From Gibbula magus (lineage: Eukaryota > Mollusca > Gastropoda > Trochida > Trochidae), in assembly GCA_936450465.1 (NCBI GenBank), contig OW388298.1, positions 8,767,087 through 8,831,086 of the forward strand: DNA of 64,000 bases, given 5' to 3'. The notes under the pieces are model-generated. The model ran no database searches. It was not told where the DNA came from and saw only the letters and a program-made list of their open reading frames with translations. Each line of letters opens with the position of its first letter. Within the stretch, counting starts at the first letter, position 1. This document shows, piece by piece, positions 1 to 12,109 of this stretch. The position numbers were made by a program, and so were the translations under genes.

Positions 1-660
1 CGCGGCAAATTAACTCTTATTTGTGTTAGTGGCTGTCGCCTTTATACTTGATCAGTTTATAATTTCAGCCCATTATTAAAGACAGGGACGGCCTCAAATT
101 TGTGAACAGTAGGTTCTGAATATCATCTCTGGAATCTCTAATACCATACATTGATGACTTGTTAACCAGCTGTGTGTTTTAATCGTATTAATGTCAATCC
201 AGAGGCCAGAGTGGTGCTTTGTAGCACACGGGTTAACAACGACGCCAATTAAATCTACTCTTGATATATTTGAGTAAAAGTGTAGGTCCGGCACAGACCA
301 TAAAATTCGGATATTTATTTCGTTAATTTCCAGCCATGTGAGGCGAGTTTGGTACAAAAACGCTGTAAATCTTTAAGAAAAAATGTGAGAAAAATTTCGC
401 CGATGACAGTGATCAATGTTTTAAACTGACTTGAATCGAACTTGTAAAAATGTTTGTCAGGTGGAAACGTGACTTGCTTTCAAGTGACACAAAGAATTTA
501 TTGATAAAGTTTGAAATGTAAACAATTGGCAGAGTTTCTAATTGTGAAAAGTGGCACCTGAATGGCCTAACATTGGAATTGGTATCATATATCACAAATA
601 TTGAGATCTAAATTAGGCCGTATAGATGAACACTACTTTCACGATATTCAAGAAGTAGTG
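1..660. other. No recognisable gene
   Basis: AT-rich sequence in which I see no credible exon, repeat terminus or RNA. The open frames present are short and have no recognisable motifs. Confidence 0.5.
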
Positions 661-689
661 TCCAATTCAAACTTTGAAGCCACCCACCT

Positions 690-1090
690 CAACAATTGGC
701 CTCCTTTAACAATTTCAATAAAGCCAATTGGCCTCCCTCGTTTCATCATGTGTGTTTATTTACATCTTCAATAAAGTCTACAGGCCATTGTTTATCTACT
801 TACTCCCCCTGTGTTTGTATTGCAAATCCTCATCATTCTCATGCTTTACCTCCATCATGTTTTTATTACAAATCCCCATTGTATACCATTCTCATGCATG
901 TTAATCTCCCTGGTTGAGTTTCCTCACCATTGTTTTGTTTGCTTTATAAATGAACCATAATTTGTTATTTCCTTACATTCCACCTGATGAAGGAGTGAGT
1001 ATGTACTCCGAAACGTCGTGTATTTTCACATTTAAGAAGTTGTTATCCAGAAAATCTTCATGTTCTTTATTAACTTACTTTTAACCAAAC
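690..1090 (+). mobile_element. Penelope-like element 3' end (UTR/LTR fragment)
   Basis: T-rich, non-coding stretch leading into a hammerhead-type motif at 984-1020, followed by a tail with TTATCCAGA. A diverged relative lies at 14040-14150 (AAGAAGTCATTATCCAGAG after a decayed core). Hammerhead motifs in the terminal regions of Penelope-like retroelements are established knowledge; assigning this fragment to that class is inference. No reverse transcriptase or GIY-YIG coding remains, so this is a 3' fragment. Confidence 0.5.
984..1020 (+). ncRNA. Hammerhead ribozyme-like core
   Basis: CTGATGA (984-990) is followed by a stem-loop whose arms GGAGT and ACTCC pair across an 8-nt loop, then GAAAC (1010-1014) and GTC. 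This is the order of the conserved hammerhead core: CUGAUGA, stem II, GAAA(C), stem III and cleavage-site side. Stem III would be very short, as in Penelope-type hammerheads, so cleavage may need a dimer. Activity is not shown. Confidence 0.6.
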
Positions 1091-1321
1091 GTCACTCGTT
1101 AAAGCAGTATGAACCTTCAAAGTCAGATTGTTTGGAAAAAGACAAATTTGAACAAAGTTGCTCACTGACGATATTCGGTCTGTATTACTGACACCTCAAA
1201 ATCACAGAGATGTGTTTGATTAACGACTCGAACTCATAAAGAACTCAGAATAATTCCAAAATCGTATGATTATGACTTTTGTATCACTAGTTTTGAAAAA
1301 AGGGGATGGAAGTTTAAGAAG

Positions 1322-1422
1322 CAGGGCCCTTATTTTCGAAGTCGATAGTCGTAAGTGCCATACATTAACATTGGCTTACGACTATCTTAGCACTAAGACA
1401 GCTTCGAAAATACAGGCCCAGT
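1322..1422. repeat. Palindromic MITE, ~100 bp
   Basis: An imperfect inverted repeat begins GGGCCCTTATTTTCGAAG and ends CTTCGAAAATACAGGCCC. Between these lie inner arms AGTCGTAAGTGCCA and TGGCTTACGACTA. Almost the whole unit folds back on itself and there is no coding capacity. No clear target duplication was seen. Confidence 0.6.
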
Positions 1423-1530
1423 TCTTTCCATACTTTGCTTGAGAAAAGATGTTGTGAATCATAACAATATTAATATAATGTTCATATATTGGAGGCTTTT
1501 ATGTCAGAGGACATTGGGGAGAGATTCTTA

Positions 1531-2034
1531 TTAAAGGTACATCCATTGTGTTGTTGGGGGTCAAATATGGCAAACGTTATAAATGGTCTTATTTCATCGA
1601 GAAGTACCAACTGATACCGAAAACTACCATTTTAATGATACTCGACTTCGTATATTGACGATATAAAGGTAAAAGATTCTATTTCTGATCGAAAACCGGA
1701 CAATGCACAGCGTGTTGCGCGCGCCAAAGAGTCAAACGCTATTTTGGAATCTTATTTAAACCAGACAAAATAACAAATTTGGGTTGATAATGTTCAATAG
1801 GTCATATAACTACTGTGCATGTAAATAGGACGTGCACTTTCGGTTTCTGCACACACATAATGACGTTACTCGATTTTAATTGGAAACTAGTTATTATGAT
1901 ATGTTTGCCGATTGGGGATGAATGTGCAAGCTGAGTGAATTTGTTTGTATTGTAAACAGCACATACTCGTATGATGTGTTGGCGCGTATTAAAGCCAAAT
2001 CAAATTTTATGAAACACAATGGATGCACCTTTAA
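1531..2034. mobile_element. TTAA-flanked non-autonomous DNA transposon (family 1, complete copy)
   Basis: TTAA at 1531-1534 and 2031-2034 flanks a 496-bp unit. The ends are AGGTACATCCATTGTGTT and the complement AACACAATGGATGCACCT, one mismatch in 18. TTAA duplication with a purine start fits Kolobok-type or some piggyBac-type elements; that choice is inference. There is no open frame of interest. Related partial copies lie at about 8300-8478 (opposite orientation) and 13340-13935 (interrupted by a SINE). Confidence 0.7.
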
Positions 2035-2035
2035 G

Positions 2036-4990
2036 AAACATTTCTCAGAAGATAAAAAGTGAACTCTAAGAACACTCCTGCAATTAGTTTGCAACAGTGC
2101 AGTGAAGTTATAACTTAGTGACGCCATCACATTGATGATGTCATGGTATTGTTAATTTACCCGATTTGAGATTTCAGAGTATTGTGACACAATAACACAA
2201 TGGGTCTTGACATCATATAATTATTGATTATGTCATGGTATTCTAGAAATGGGTAGATATCACTTGATACCACGAGTAAGAGATCGGAATTCGAATCCCA
2301 TCAAAAGTGAACTTTTCAAAATACATTATGGTTTGGATATATGGAATGAATCAATGTCAGTGCAGAAACACGCGAGCGTTTTAGCTCCAGCCAGTGCTCG
2401 TTGGTTTCACGTCAATATTAAGCTATTGGCTTCTGGGAGAGGAGTCATCTCTTGCCATGATATTAGAAGTCGTGATATAGCGAGTAATCTTAGGAGCGAG
2501 CTTAAAACCGGAATAATTTCAGTTCAAGTAGTTAAAACATTTAAGTTTGTTGATTCATCTCTGTTTGTTTTTTGCGGAGATAAAGTGAGAGTGGTTTCAA
2601 ATTGAGTCCATTTAATTTGTCTAATTGGTCAAATTGTATTTTTTAGTTTCTCATTAGAAAACAGGACACGTTTCAAACCTTAAAGATGCAGTTGCTATTG
2701 ATTGAATAAATTCGTTTGAGGTATCCTAGTGATTGTTTTTTTTCCATTTCTCATCTGTAATCTATCCGAGTGTTGTTTAATAATTTTCAATAAAATATAT
2801 CAAGTCAAAACTGACATACAATTGTTTGTTACTTTTTACACTTTTGAATATAATTGATATTAATGAAGTTATTGGCACATATCAACATTTTGTAAACGAT
2901 TTTGTAAGAATTTACAAATATTATTTAAATCTAATTCAATTACCTGTCGTTCAAAATAACCAAAGGGATTCAAAGGGATTGCTAGTGACATTAAGTCTAT
3001 GTAGCTTTTCTTATGTATTCCAGTTCAAGATGACGTATTACATTAAATTTGTAGATATATATTGCAGATCGTTTAGATATTCTTATTATTATAAAACTTC
3101 TCAACTCATGAAAGCCCTTGAACTTATATTGTTACTTCCATGTATATGTATTGTTGATGTCATGTATATGATCGGATGTATTTATGCTACTCTCTAAGTG
3201 GGAAATGACAAATTAAAACATTTCTTATATAAGAGACACGTATACAAAGGAAGTATACATTAACCAGTGACCCTCGACCCATCCGACATATGTGAACATG
3301 TGGTCAACCAACATCAGGTTATAAACAATATACCTGTTGGTATGATAATGATATAACAAATAACAAGATCGGATGATAATGATATGAAAGTATATAAACA
3401 AGTGAAGTTGTGATGACATCGATATGATATGTAGCATACAATCGATGATGACGTCATAAGAGGTTGATATGACAATGAACCAATGTTAAGGGTATGAGCA
3501 CATATCGACCCGAGGTGTGAATGAAAGGATATGGACAAGTGTCTTCCCAACTAATCACAACATGAAATCGTCACAGTCTTACAGAAAATGAATGAATCAG
3601 GATAGGTGAAAGTGACATCAATATTAACATTTGATATTTACGATGCATTACAATGACAACTTGTGGGGGTAAAACACTGTTGAAATAAAGAACTTACTAA
3701 GGCTATAATTATACGTAATAACTCCCAACTCGAAGGAAAGAAAATATCCCTTTCTTCTGTGCATGACCCGCTGTAAGAAGTTGATATCTTACGAAACTAA
3801 CCAACTATGTAATGGAGCAATGCATTATCATAGATCACAATACGTCTGACAAAAATAGTGGGTTATTATGTCCATGTCACAGTATGCTACACAAGCATTT
3901 CAATAGATGATTGTGAATCAATATAGTAGTAAATGAACTTATTTTGAAATTGATTGTGCAATGTTCAATGGATCGATGGATAGTAGAATTGGGGTTGACA
4001 GAACCTTGGTAAAACCTCAACAACAATCATCTTTACTTTACCGGATCTAAGGCGCGGAATGTAATATTGTAATTAAAATTGAAAGAAAGTGCATGACTAA
4101 TGTGTCGTTACAATCAGTTAGATTGACATGTAATTCTCCCTTGAGATAAATGTTGAGAAGGTCGCAGGCAAGATTCCATCATTCACTTCACTTTCACTTC
4201 AAAATTCGTGATGTATTCTTGAGAATTGACAATGAATCTTTCTTTTTTTAAATGTTGTATTGAACACTCAAAACGGTTAAGTGTCATTCAGTTGTGTGCA
4301 CATTTTCTCAAGGACAATATCATTTTAACGACTTATATCAACACCTGTTCCTACTAATATAAAATATAAACCTGGAATAATATCATTAAAGATACTAAAA
4401 AGCCTTTTCGGAGACTACACTGTCATAAAATCATAAAATATTCACCTATGTTTTCAGAATATCAGATTACAAGACCCATGTGAATCCATGCTATCTTATA
4501 AACTACTGAACACGTTGCACTGAATCAAAGTATCGATTACCTAGAGACAGAGGGGATTAAAGACAATTTTCGGTTTTAAATGGTTCATTTCAGTTCAAAT
4601 GCTCCGAAAAGTATGCAATGATGTCTTTGAGTAATTATTAAACGTCTTTACTTATGTGTTAATCTTTTATTTTGTTTCAATATCCATTGTCTAGTAACAA
4701 TAATTCCATAATTCAAATTTTACAAATCCATGCTAAACCTTTTTTTTCAGTTCAAAAGTCGAACACCTCGTTACTCGGTACTCTTGCGGTTCTACTAGTT
4801 TAGAATGTTCAGAAGTATGGTGTAAGGGAGGTAATTCAAAAGTATGGTGTAAGGGAGGTAACTCGAATATTGACAGCTGATGGCACAGAGAGAATGCAAT
4901 GATACAAATTCGAGTTCAAATCTTATCAATCTAGCACATTAATGTATAATGGGAAATTAAAATCTTGATTTTAGTAATCACTGTTTGAGT
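2036..4990. other. Gene-poor AT-rich stretch
   Basis: No convincing coding exon. The 118-aa open frame at 2249-2605 has no recognisable domain. It begins in a stretch (about 2249-2305) that resembles a tRNA-derived SINE head, with GGTAGATATC and a B-box-like TTCGAATCCC. A short direct duplication of about 28 bp (AAGTATGGTGTAAGGGAGG twice) occurs at 4813-4862. I see nothing else. Confidence 0.4.
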
Positions 4991-5033
4991 TTACATGTAA
5001 ACAAAGATGGTATTCTTACCCATAATAAATAGA

Positions 5034-5350
5034 GAATACTAAACGACGTTCCGTTTAATAACATATTTATGAAACGAGTGAGTGGTTTGTATTTAACGAG
5101 CGAAAGCGAGTTAAATACAAATACCATCTCACGAGTTTCATAAATTTGTTATTAAACGGAAACGAGTTTAGTATTTTATTTATTACTGACTGATTTAAAT
5201 GCCCTTAACCACAAACTCGTCGATAAATGGGACACACTCCATTGCGACCGCAGCGCTGACATTGTGACGTCATATTTTTGTCATTATGACGTCACGTCAA
5301 TCGGCAGCACGCGATGTTATTACACTAAGTGTAATAACACGGTAGATTTA
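5034..5350. mobile_element. Palindromic (fold-back) element, copy A
   Basis: A hairpin spans about 5034-5175. The left arm has AATACTAAACGACGTT and TAATAACATATTTATGAAAC, and the right arm has GTTTCATAAATTTGTTATTA and GTTTAGTATT. It is followed by a roughly 170-bp tail with two TGACGTCA palindromes (5265-5272, 5287-5294) and an inner hairpin around TTACACTAAGTGTAA. Copies: 17585-18300 (interrupted), 33605-33945 and a hairpin-only copy at 58868-59008. No coding capacity. Confidence 0.75.
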
Positions 5351-6195
5351 TTAAACTGCGATATCTTCAACGGGTGAGTAATAAAATTAATTATGATATA
5401 ATGTCGAGTATTATGTACATTATTAAAGGCAGATAATTGGAGATACAGATAAGGCTTTCTAACTGTCCTTACAAAGTCCTATGAAAAACAACAATTAATC
5501 CATGCACTATAAATAAAATATGGAAGTGTTGAAATTGTAGGCCTAAATCGATTTAAGATTTATGATACGTTGTGTTGTCCATAGCATTTTACCATTATTT
5601 TAGTTGTTTTAGAATCAGCATTACTTGCTGAAATATCGGGTTTTAAAATAAACTATGACAAGTCTCAGGTTGTGTGGATAGCCCGCAACGCCATGTGGCT
5701 ATGCATTGCGGTGAAACCTGCGAGGATCGGCTGGAACTGGTTCTATTTAGAGACCCGGGTTGTATTAGAGGCCGGGTTGTATAAGAGGAAATACGGTACT
5801 TCGAATATCAATTTATCCACTAATAAATTATTTGTTACCTTGTGGATATTCTATCAATGTATCCGTTTTATTATTTGAAAATTGTAATATAAGTTCCATT
5901 ACATCGAATTTCTTAGTTCAGGTAAAGTACAGGTAAAGTACATAACAAAGGTAAAGGCAGGTACGGTCCATAGAACTATAAATTTAGTTTAAATCGACGC
6001 TACTATGTTATGCCACTGTTAATTACATGACAGAACTGTATATCTAAAATAATTTACATTAATAGTCAAATAGCGTATATTCAAAATTGATTTTAATAAA
6101 ACAATATTTTTAGAAATAAAGATTGATAAGTTATACATTATTGAAATCTGGTATTTTTTTAATACGAACTAGTAACAGGCTTATATTGGTTCCTT
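5350..6195. other. Intergenic; partial dispersed repeat
   Basis: No exon recognised. About 5685-5745 matches 17283-17345 in the same orientation (shared core TATGCATTGC plus GAAACCTGC / TAAAACCTGC), so it is a fragment of the repeat associated with the SINE at 17.2-17.55 kb. The pyrimidine-rich CCTTCCAG just before 6201 looks like a splice acceptor for the transposase, implying a 5' UTR intron here. Confidence 0.4.
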
Positions 6196-6200
6196 CCAGC

Positions 6201-8106
6201 ATGGATGTCAAAAGAAAAAAGCGTTTGCTTTATAAACGGAAATGGACATCAGCTAAAAGATACATAAATTAAACACACGAGAGTTTAAAGAACCAGACAT
6301 TGAAGATAAAGAAAACATTGATCGTTCATGTTCTAGTATTGAAAGAGAGGATGTGGATGTGAATCATGTTTCTGTTGACATAGCCCAAGCTGAATATTTT
6401 GATTTTAAAAGTATTGAATTTGACAGTGGTTTTACTTTAACGTCTGACTGAAGGCGATGACATCGAGTCGTTATCAGGTGATTTAGCTAGTTGGATAAAC
6501 AGGAATCATATCAAGCACACTGCATCAGACGAACTGTTGAAGTTGTTACGCATACACGGACATGGGTGTCTTCCGTGCACATCGCGTACATTACTTAACA
6601 CAGAGAGAAATTTCCCAATTGAAATCAAATCTGGAATGAACTATGTGTATTTAGGCTTTGTAGACAAATTAACAACAAACATTTACATGTATTCAGAGGA
6701 GATTAGGTCCGCCATTACTAAATTTGAAATCAGTTTTAATATTGACGGCGTACCCTTGTTTTCTAGTTCCAAAACATCGCTATGGCCTATTCTGTGTTCA
6801 ATTGATCTCAACCCAAAACGAATATTTCCTGTAGCACTTTCTTTGGGTACATGTAAGCCAAATGATTTGGACTTTCTCACTGACACAGTAAGAGATTTAG
6901 ACCAGTTATTGCTACATGGGTTACCTGTTGACGGGAGAACAATTTCTGTAGAAGTTAAATGCTTCATTTGTGATGCACCAGCCAAAGCAATGATCAAAGC
7001 AATAAAGCAGTACTCCGGGTACTATGGGTGTGACCGTTGTACCCAGAAAGCACAATGGATGGGTAGGATTACATACCCAGATATTTACATTTGCGAACTT
7101 ATGATGATTTCAGAAATCAAACTCAGGTAGAGCATCACCGTGGAGTGTCACCACTTTGTGACATGGCAATAGACATGACAACCCAATTTCCCATGGATTA
7201 CATGCATCAAGTTTGTCTTGGGGTGATGAAAAAGCTAATCCTACTCTGGATTAGAGGTGGAAAGGAAGTGAGACTATCATCAGTACAACAGCAACAAATT
7301 AGCAGCTTGCTAGTTGGTTTGAAGCCTTCAATTCCCAGTGTATTTGCACGAAAACCAAGAGCCCTTACAGAGATTGACCACTGGAAAGCCACCGAGTACA
7401 GACAATTTCTATTGTATACAGGACCACTTGTGCTCAAGGGTATTCTGCATGAGCGTCTTTACAATCATTTCATGACGCTTAACACAGCCATGAGAATCCT
7501 TGCAAGCGAAGCTCTTGCAGAAGACCATCTTGATTATGCAAGAGACCTTCTGACCTTCTTCGTTGCACAAACACGAGTCTTATATGGTGCAGAAATGTTG
7601 GTTTATAATGTTCATTCTTTGCTTCAAATCATCGATGATGTTGCCAAATTTGGGAATTTGGATGCCTTCAGTGCCTTTCCGTTTGAAAATTATTTACATG
7701 GCTTGAAAAGGTTGGTTAGATCTGGGAAGAATCCCCTTGCGCAAATTGTGAAAGATTGGGAGAGCTGGATAACATCAGTCCATCAAAACATCAGTCAAAG
7801 CATGTAGACAAATTTGAAATCAATTTTCCAAAACCGAACAATACATACACAATGCAAGATGGTAACTGCTGTGAGGTGGTATCGATGTGTGCAGACAACG
7901 ACGCCAATATTCTGGTCCGAGTGTATGATAGGGTCGAACCTCTTTTCCTGACGCCGTGTGATTCCCGATTGACTGGGATAATGCAAGTTCGCCGAGATGG
8001 CCGAATGAGAATCATTCCTGCAAAACTTCTATCACAGAGAGCAATAATGATCCAGCAAAATGATGCAAGGGGAACCATATTCATCGCTGTCATCCATCAT
8101 CCTTAA
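6201..8106 (+). pseudogene. TNP2/EnSpm(CACTA)-like DDE transposase, frameshifted
   Basis: This would cut and paste its own DNA element. Coding similarity runs through four to five reading-frame segments: MDVKRKKRLLYKRKW from 6201, a stop at 6270; an acidic segment to a stop near 6446; the core at about 6450-7105; a segment at 7091-7807; and the C-terminus ending at 8106. The core has IDGVPLFSSSKTSLWPI, ICDAPAKA with a CDRC pair, MDYMHQVCLGVMKK and FPFENYLHGLKR. The Asp of IDG, the Asp of CDAPA and the Glu of FENYL are the likely DDE residues (inference from family pattern). At least four frame breaks without splice signals mean it is inactive, unless the breaks are assembly errors. It is followed 435 bp downstream by the DUF4806 gene on the same strand. 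The superfamily label rests on motif style, so confidence in 'transposase' exceeds confidence in the clade. Confidence 0.8.
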
Positions 8107-8299
8107 TGTAAATTTCACCTTTTTTTTAATTACAGTATGCTTCATAATATTCTATCAAATACCGCACGTGCTTGCTTCAGTCCATATAATATCACTCAAC
8201 TAGCATATTCATCCACAATCGACAAATAAATCGTACATAATATATTTGTCTGCAATAAATTAGTTTCCAAAATTACGTTTGACTTATTGACACGCTAAT

Positions 8300-8480
8300 C
8301 GCGGGGTATCCTCTGGTTTTCGATCAGATATCACGACTTATACATTAATATCGCCACTCTACGTATTAGACTATCATCAAAATAGTAATTTTCGGAAACT
8401 ATTAGTACTTTTCGATAACATAACACCATTTATAACGGTTGACAATGTTACCATAACAACCCAATGGATGTTCCTTTAAT
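8300..8480 (-). mobile_element. Partial TTAA family 1 element
   Basis: On the minus strand this reads as a diverged half-copy of the element at 1535-2030. It shares the terminus AGGAACATCCATTGGGTTGT and internal GATCGAAAACC. It sits between the transposase and the DUF4806 gene, in the latter's presumed 5' UTR or intron. Confidence 0.55.
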
Positions 8481-8540
8481 ACAATTTTAAATAATCACAA
8501 TACACAGTCGAACCTTTCTTTAAAACAAGTTATTTTACAG

Positions 8541-11452
8541 ATGACAGCAAAATATGCCGTAGTTGAGTTTACGGACGAGGGGTCTGTGGAGTTTGTGCCA
8601 AACTCATGGATAGAAAGTTCCAAAAACGTGAGTCAATAATACAACTGAACGCATTCATGATAATCAGATAATCAGTTTTATGCAATATATAACGCCGTTA
8701 TCATTGGTTAATGTATTCGTATATTCATGAACATTATATCATATGTTATGTACATTACATGTTAAGTTTAGCAGTTCACGTTATATATACCATAACATAA
8801 TGTTGTTATTTTCCGGTCCTATAAAGGCTCTGTGGAGTTACTGGCCAAAGTCCAGTGGAAGACAGCGGGTCAAACGCTGTGACTTGCCCGACAAGTTGCG
8901 TTGGGACCAGTATCAGGTCCGAGTGTTCACTTACACAGGTATATGCATGAATAATTAACGTACTATCTAGTATAAATAGCGTAATCCCAAGTAGAATATA
9001 CGAAAGTTTCCAAGCAAGATGTCAATAAAATATGTAATTGCTATATGCAAATCAATAATAAATATTCTCCCCTTATGTTAAAATTTTAGAAACTATCTAT
9101 CTATAGTATGCTTAATCATCGCATTATACAGCGTGTAAATTCCTATCTACAGATAATTACCAGAAGGCTCTTAACTACACCCGGCGAGCAGAGGACACCT
9201 CGAACCTGGAGTCAGATAGTGGTAAAACTTCTAGGGTGCATTCAGGGGAGTCTGGAGATGGTAAGTGCTTATGTATCATATAACTGAAATGTTTTGTTTG
9301 CTTTCCAATTTGAATATCTACTCGAGTATTTGGATAATTAACTCAAAATTGCAATGATAAATAGTATGTAGCGTTAGATAATTTACTTATTTAACATGTG
9401 ATCAAATACATAATTATTTCATTTGATATCTATCATCCACAGATGAAGATGATGAACTTATTCCAAAACTAAAAGAAGTCCTACATCTGCTACCTGCAGC
9501 TCCGGTATTTAAACAAAAACAGAGAAATGTGATCCCTGTAGAGCCAAGAGCCACTTCCCCTGTCCGACAAGAGACAACAAGTAAAGATTATAGATGTGTG
9601 CACGTTATGAACGTTATTTTACATTTTCATTTTCACACAGATACCTTAGTTATTACGATATTTTGTGTATGTTCCGCATGCATTGATGTGTTAATAATGT
9701 TTCAGTTGGCACCAGTGCGTCACGCATAACAAGACCATCGAGTAGTCAGGAGCCAATTTTCACCAGTACCCCAGCAAAAAGTAAGTCATAATAAAAGGAA
9801 GAATAAAAAACATTAAAACTAAATTGAATGTTTGCTTTGAAATAGATGCGATGACAATATGCAATATCATAAAAATCAGATGGAACTCGACGATAGGTAC
9901 GAGTTTTACTTTCGATCTGATTTTAATGAGATTTGACGTTAAGGTTTTGATATGGACTTGACTGAAAAATCCATTCCTGTTTTATATTCCATTATTCATA
10001 TAATAATGTATTTTGCATTTTCTCTAGAAATCGTATCATCATTTACCTTTTTGTCATAAGTGAGTAACGAATTATAATTTTTAATTGTCTTACAGTTAAT
10101 CACCAGGAACAGTCAACGAGAGATGTGTCCGATGGTTTGTCAATTCTTTTTGTTATAGTATATTGCATAATGAACAACCTGTTCATATCATCAAAAGAGA
10201 TATACACCATAGACCCGCCAATATATATATATATATATGCGGGTACATGTGTAGTCACTTTGCATGTAAACATTCACATTAATATGATACCTACATTATG
10301 TATGATAGTTTTTTGTAATAATCAATGTCTTAAATATTAGGGTTTTTTTAGCTATAAGTTTTAATAGTATTATATTGTTTAAGGGGTGGAGGGTATCATT
10401 CCACACTTATATTTGTTAAGTGGAATAATCATGTTTGTTACACAGGATTTCAAGTAGGAGTTATTCGGCGGCTGGAATCTATACTAAAGAACCAGCGAGA
10501 GCACCTCTCCCTCATGAGGCAGGTGCTTGCAACCACAAGGGGACCGGTCAGCGAGGACCTTGAAGATGTGCTGCCAACACCAATAAATGATGCTGCCGAA
10601 TTGGAGGAACTATGTGAACGACTAAGCAGGGACGTCGAATACAAGAAGAAGATGGTTAGTCTATAATAGTGTCTTTTCATCCATTGCTATATTTTGGTTA
10701 AATACAAAGCAGTAATGAAAACTATACAAATTACTTATGTCCATCATGTTTTATGCTATATATAATGTTTCTTCTTTTTAGACATGCTATCTTGCCTCAC
10801 TGGGAGGCGTCTCAGTCGGGGACTGTGCCAGGAGAGTTATGAGGCGGGTTGGAACAAATGAACTCTGGTCAGACTTCAGCGTCAAGGGGCGTAAGGGCAA
10901 AAGAGCTCTAAGAGACTTGGCCGTATTCAAAGTCATTACCAGTACGTACATGAAACAAACTGATTATGTGGGAAATTTTTCATAATTTTGTTTTGTTTGT
11001 TCGAGTTAATTCGGGTTTATTAAGGTACACAGACTTGAGTACAAACATTAAAAAATGCATACTTTTAAATGTCTTTTATTTAGGTTTTACAATGTGTTCA
11101 GGACGATTTATCTTTATTTGTAGAAACTTGTCTGAGTAACAATAAGGACGCGACAATGGCAGACGTTGAAGAGGTTGTGAGGGATTTCCTCAAGCAGGCG
11201 CCGCACAAGAGAGGTGGACTTAAATATAAGGTATATACTGATAGACATAGATTAATATCGTTCCTATAATGTACCGTAATAAGTGGATAAATACACAACT
11301 TGTAGATGATTCAACATTATAATTACCGATACATTACATATCATTCCTCAAGAGCATTGCTTCGAAATACCAGCAGAGCAGGCACATGCATAATTATGAT
11401 CTATTTTGTTTTCCAGAATCCAATACAGGCTGGCATTGAAGACGAGATGTAA
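8541..11452 (+). CDS. DUF4806-domain protein, ten coding exons, intact
   Basis: Exons: 8541-8627, 8827-8938, 9153-9260, 9443-9580, 9706-9780, 10096-10134, 10446-10654, 10782-10941, 11124-11230, 11417-11452. All borders are AG/GT and every phase joins, giving 1071 nt (356 aa) with no internal stop; AATAAA follows at 11491. The N-terminus (about residues 1-95) has AVVEFTDEGSVEFVPNSW, a SYWP motif and YTRRAEDTSNLESD. The middle is Ser/Thr/Pro-rich. A helical region (ILKNQREHLSLMRQ, ELEELCERLSRD) precedes the DUF4806 core (LGGVSVGDCARRVMRR, FSVKGRKGKRALRDL). The start ATG directly follows a splice acceptor, so a non-coding first exon is likely. DUF4806 has no known biochemical function; proteins of this layout are multicopy in invertebrate genomes. 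The basic GRKGKR patch could contact nucleic acid (inference). Position after a transposase suggests an accessory gene of the same transposon, or a domesticated copy. Confidence 0.8.
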
Positions 11453-11490
11453 AACACAGCACAGAATGTAAACAAACGAAATGTTGAAGA

Positions 11491-11496
11491 AATAAA
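11491..11496 (+). terminator. Polyadenylation signal of the DUF4806 gene
   Basis: AATAAA lies 39 bp after the TAA stop codon, in a position suitable for 3' end formation. Confidence 0.6.
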
Positions 11497-11779
11497 TTCA
11501 CACTTCCAACCTTGAACCTCTTTGAGTGATACTTTAAGAAATGAACTCAATATATGTGACAACGATATGATAGGATAGGGTTATATGCAATAAATTACTA
11601 TTCATTTTTTAAAAAGAAAAACGGTCATATATGCTTTTGAAAAATTGATATAACCTAAACACATTATAATCCCATTCTCATGCCGCTGTCAGATATAAGG
11701 ACATAATGCATAATGTTTTTGATAAAGTTTGGAAGATGACTCAACAAGCCCCAAAGACTTGCAAGGAAACAGTGAAATG

Positions 11780-12045
11780 AAATGGGCAGTGAAAATGCTT
11801 TATGTCAACTTCCCTCCGCATGAAATGGAACATCCCATACTCAACACTGGCTAATTTAACTTTTGCCGCATTTCCTTGATGTTTCTGTGCTAGGGAATCA
11901 GAGCATTTCAGGTGCAGCGCTCGGCTATAAAAGCATGGAAAGGTGAAGAAAATGCGGTAAGGCTTACATTCGCAAGAAAGGGATATGAGACTGGCGAGAG
12001 GAATGTCTTGCGCAGGGAAGTTGGCTTTATGTTGGACGATGAACA
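11780..12045. repeat. Imperfect palindromic MITE
   Basis: Ends read as inverted copies: GTCAACTTCCCTCCGCATG on the left and GCGCAGGGAAGTTGGC on the right. An inner hairpin pairs TTTGCCGCATTT with AAATGCGGTAAGG, and the body contains CAGGTGCAGCG. The arrangement resembles the element at 26578-26799 (shared CTTCCC ends, GGTGCAGCG and CTGGC.AGAG), so they are probably distant relatives. Confidence 0.45.
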
Positions 12046-12109
12046 AACCATTTCTTAGTAACTGTCACCAAATACATTCAAATGATACAATGAAAATAAG
12101 TATAAAGTC

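Noticed and set aside
2249..2605. 118-aa open frame as a gene
   Set aside because: No domain, no splice or promoter context, and its start lies in a tRNA-like repeat head.
5672..5878. 68-aa frame
   Set aside because: Overlaps a dispersed repeat fragment also found at 17.28 kb; no protein motif.
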